DNA of 64,000 bases from positions 59,299,715 to 59,363,714 of the forward strand of contig CM017561.1 in the NCBI GenBank assembly GCA_007844125.1. Direction: 5' to 3'. The translations under genes were made by a program, and so were the position numbers. The DNA comes from Sinonovacula constricta. Lineage: Eukaryota; Mollusca; Bivalvia; Cardiida; Solecurtidae. The first letter of the stretch is position 1. Each line of letters begins with the position of its first letter. Shown piece by piece: positions 62,455 to 64,000 of this stretch. Below the pieces are notes generated by a model. The model worked only from the letters and a program-made list of their open reading frames with translations. It was not told the origin of the DNA and made no database searches.

Positions 62455-64000
62455 ATTAGACAGTTAATTAAAATTGATAGAAAAGGGAATACGTAATTGA
62501 GAGTTTAGTAGTCTTTAGTTTTTTTTATAAATTAACTTCGCGACACTTAAAAAAACCAAGTCACTTCGTAAAATCCTGTCAAAAATGAAAATTATGAACA
62601 ATTTATGCTTTAATAGTATGTAACTGAAGTGACAAATTACTATCCTCAAGTATATAAAACATTAAAATATAATATTTAAGTTATCAAAACTGGCTGATGA
62701 TCAGATGTTTTAATATTTATCCCAAAATGCATTGAAACACAGTACATTGAGTTTGATTTAATTAATTTATCATTTCACCAAATATGCAATCATGTTGTAT
62801 AACAATACCATTTTCTTTACCAGATTGTTGTATTTTTAAGTAATAGTAAATTGCTTCAAAACAGAGGTATTGAACTTGTTTACCACGTCTTCATTTGATA
62901 CTTCCTATTACCAGCGACATTTCAGTGTAAAACTGTATATAGATAAACCATATACATTGCCAGTAAGCCTAACATTTATAGTGGAATTCAGCTAACGTAT
63001 AATGCGAAAAAAAACAAACAAACAAACAAATAATTTATATGGCTCTTCGGCCCCTTAATAGGAAGGTACGACCATTGCAATGTGTACACAAGCTATTTTA
63101 TAATTCACGCATTAACGCGATGCATCAAAGCCGTGCTAAGGATAAAACAAATTAAAAAAATGTGTACACACATAAGAAACTGATAATGTACTTAACTGTT
63201 AAGTGTTAAGTACATAATACACAGAAAGCAATGTACACTTTTTTCGGTAGTAATAATGCCATCCAGTAAATCCTCAGACCCAAAATAAAAACAAACGACA
63301 ATGTTTCAATTGACCATTTTACTTGTTTGATTTATCAGTTGTTTTAGTGCATCTTCTTAGAAAAAGGCTTTACGATAATTTACTAAAGTTAATCTTTTGC
63401 TGAAGCTCTTGCCGACTTTAAACGATATAGGGACGTTAATTGATCATACATCTTTTTCTGCGTTACATGTGCGTGAAAATAATTTAATCAAAACCTTTAT
63501 AAAAGACTATCATTTTGAGTAAACAATATTAACGATACAGATAAATTCATGTTGTCGTTCCATATCTAATGTGCTCGGTTTTTAAGAGACATTGAATTCG
63601 TCTAAATCCGATAAGTATTTAATGAATTCCATCAGAAATAAAAGAAAGTGAGCGCAAATCACCCAAGTTAAGAACAAAATCGTGACCTACATTGTCACTA
63701 TTTGTTTCGTCATAATGCTCAAGCACTCACAGTAATTCTTATCTCTTTCCGCTATCATACATATATGTACACTTCTTTATTCAGAATTATCCACATCTTG
63801 ATATTTAACTATGTAATACCTTAAACAGAAAAAACATTTCTGTAAAAAATGAAGCATGTTTAGAAAATCGATTGGACTTATTAATTTACTTTTTATATTA
63901 ACAAAGGAGAATAACACGTTATCGGAAAACTTGACGAAGAAGCATCACGTGTTCACTTTGGCGATATACGTGTGTCACCCAGTTGAGAGTTTTTTTACAA
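62455..64000 (+). repeat. Ancient segmental duplication, copy III (cut by the window end)
   Basis: AATTGATAGAAAAGGGAATA and AAGTCACTTCGTAAAAT match 49575-49665. AACGATATAGGGACGTTAAT matches 49887-49905, and 63590-63860 matches 50080-50345. Parts at 63180-63500 also match 33690-33930 of copy I. An (AAAC)n run lies at 63008-63032. No gene was seen. Confidence 0.7.

Overview
This window looks like AT-rich nuclear DNA from an animal, most likely a bivalve mollusc. That is inferred from the repeat content: a Tc1-like DNA transposon, two kinds of reverse-transcriptase element, tRNA-derived SINEs, a Crypton-like tyrosine recombinase, MITE-like inverted-repeat elements and long microsatellites. There are no operons, Shine-Dalgarno sites, rRNA genes, intact tRNA genes or CRISPR arrays. 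I find no intact host protein-coding gene. Almost everything that can be recognised is mobile-element debris or duplicated non-coding DNA.

Region 1-18 kb. A decayed DD34E Tc1-like transposase (about 935-4068) is split by a 5'-truncated LINE (about 1404-3553) whose reverse transcriptase C-terminal half is still open for 395 codons. Then come an (AT)n tract (7182-7323), a 215-bp inverted-repeat element with perfect 33-bp ends (8270-8484), two 3'-end fragments of a second retroelement family (9340-10195), a (CA)n tract (12507-12687) and a 488-bp element flanked by TTAA (15500-15987). A 500-bp compound microsatellite (17585-18085) runs directly into a tRNA-derived SINE (18086-18268), which is followed by (CT)n, (TA)n and a 70-bp palindrome.

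Region 18.6-33 kb is mostly featureless AT-rich sequence with small tandem repeats, a degenerate tRNA-like fragment near 25.6 kb and retroelement 3' scraps.

Region 33-64 kb is built from an old large tandem duplication. Blocks near 33.2-49.2 kb, 49.5-62.4 kb and 62.5 kb to the window end can be matched piece by piece in the same order. Copy I carries a recent 3,694-bp head-to-tail duplication (38871-46258) with no difference I could see, and a 616-bp near-identical repeat (35317-35932 and 37391-38006) that includes half of an exon-like open frame. Copy II has received insertions that copy I lacks: retroelement pseudogenes (54120-54740 and 57085-57275, minus strand, with long 3' tails), a SINE (58608-58815) and a Crypton-like recombinase pseudogene (60904-61375).

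The most interesting thread is the second retroelement family. Many dispersed fragments that look like unrelated repeats can be joined to it. Most share a short conserved hairpin a few hundred bases from the 3' end, and at least one fragment has lost exactly that hairpin. No new multi-gene system is visible.
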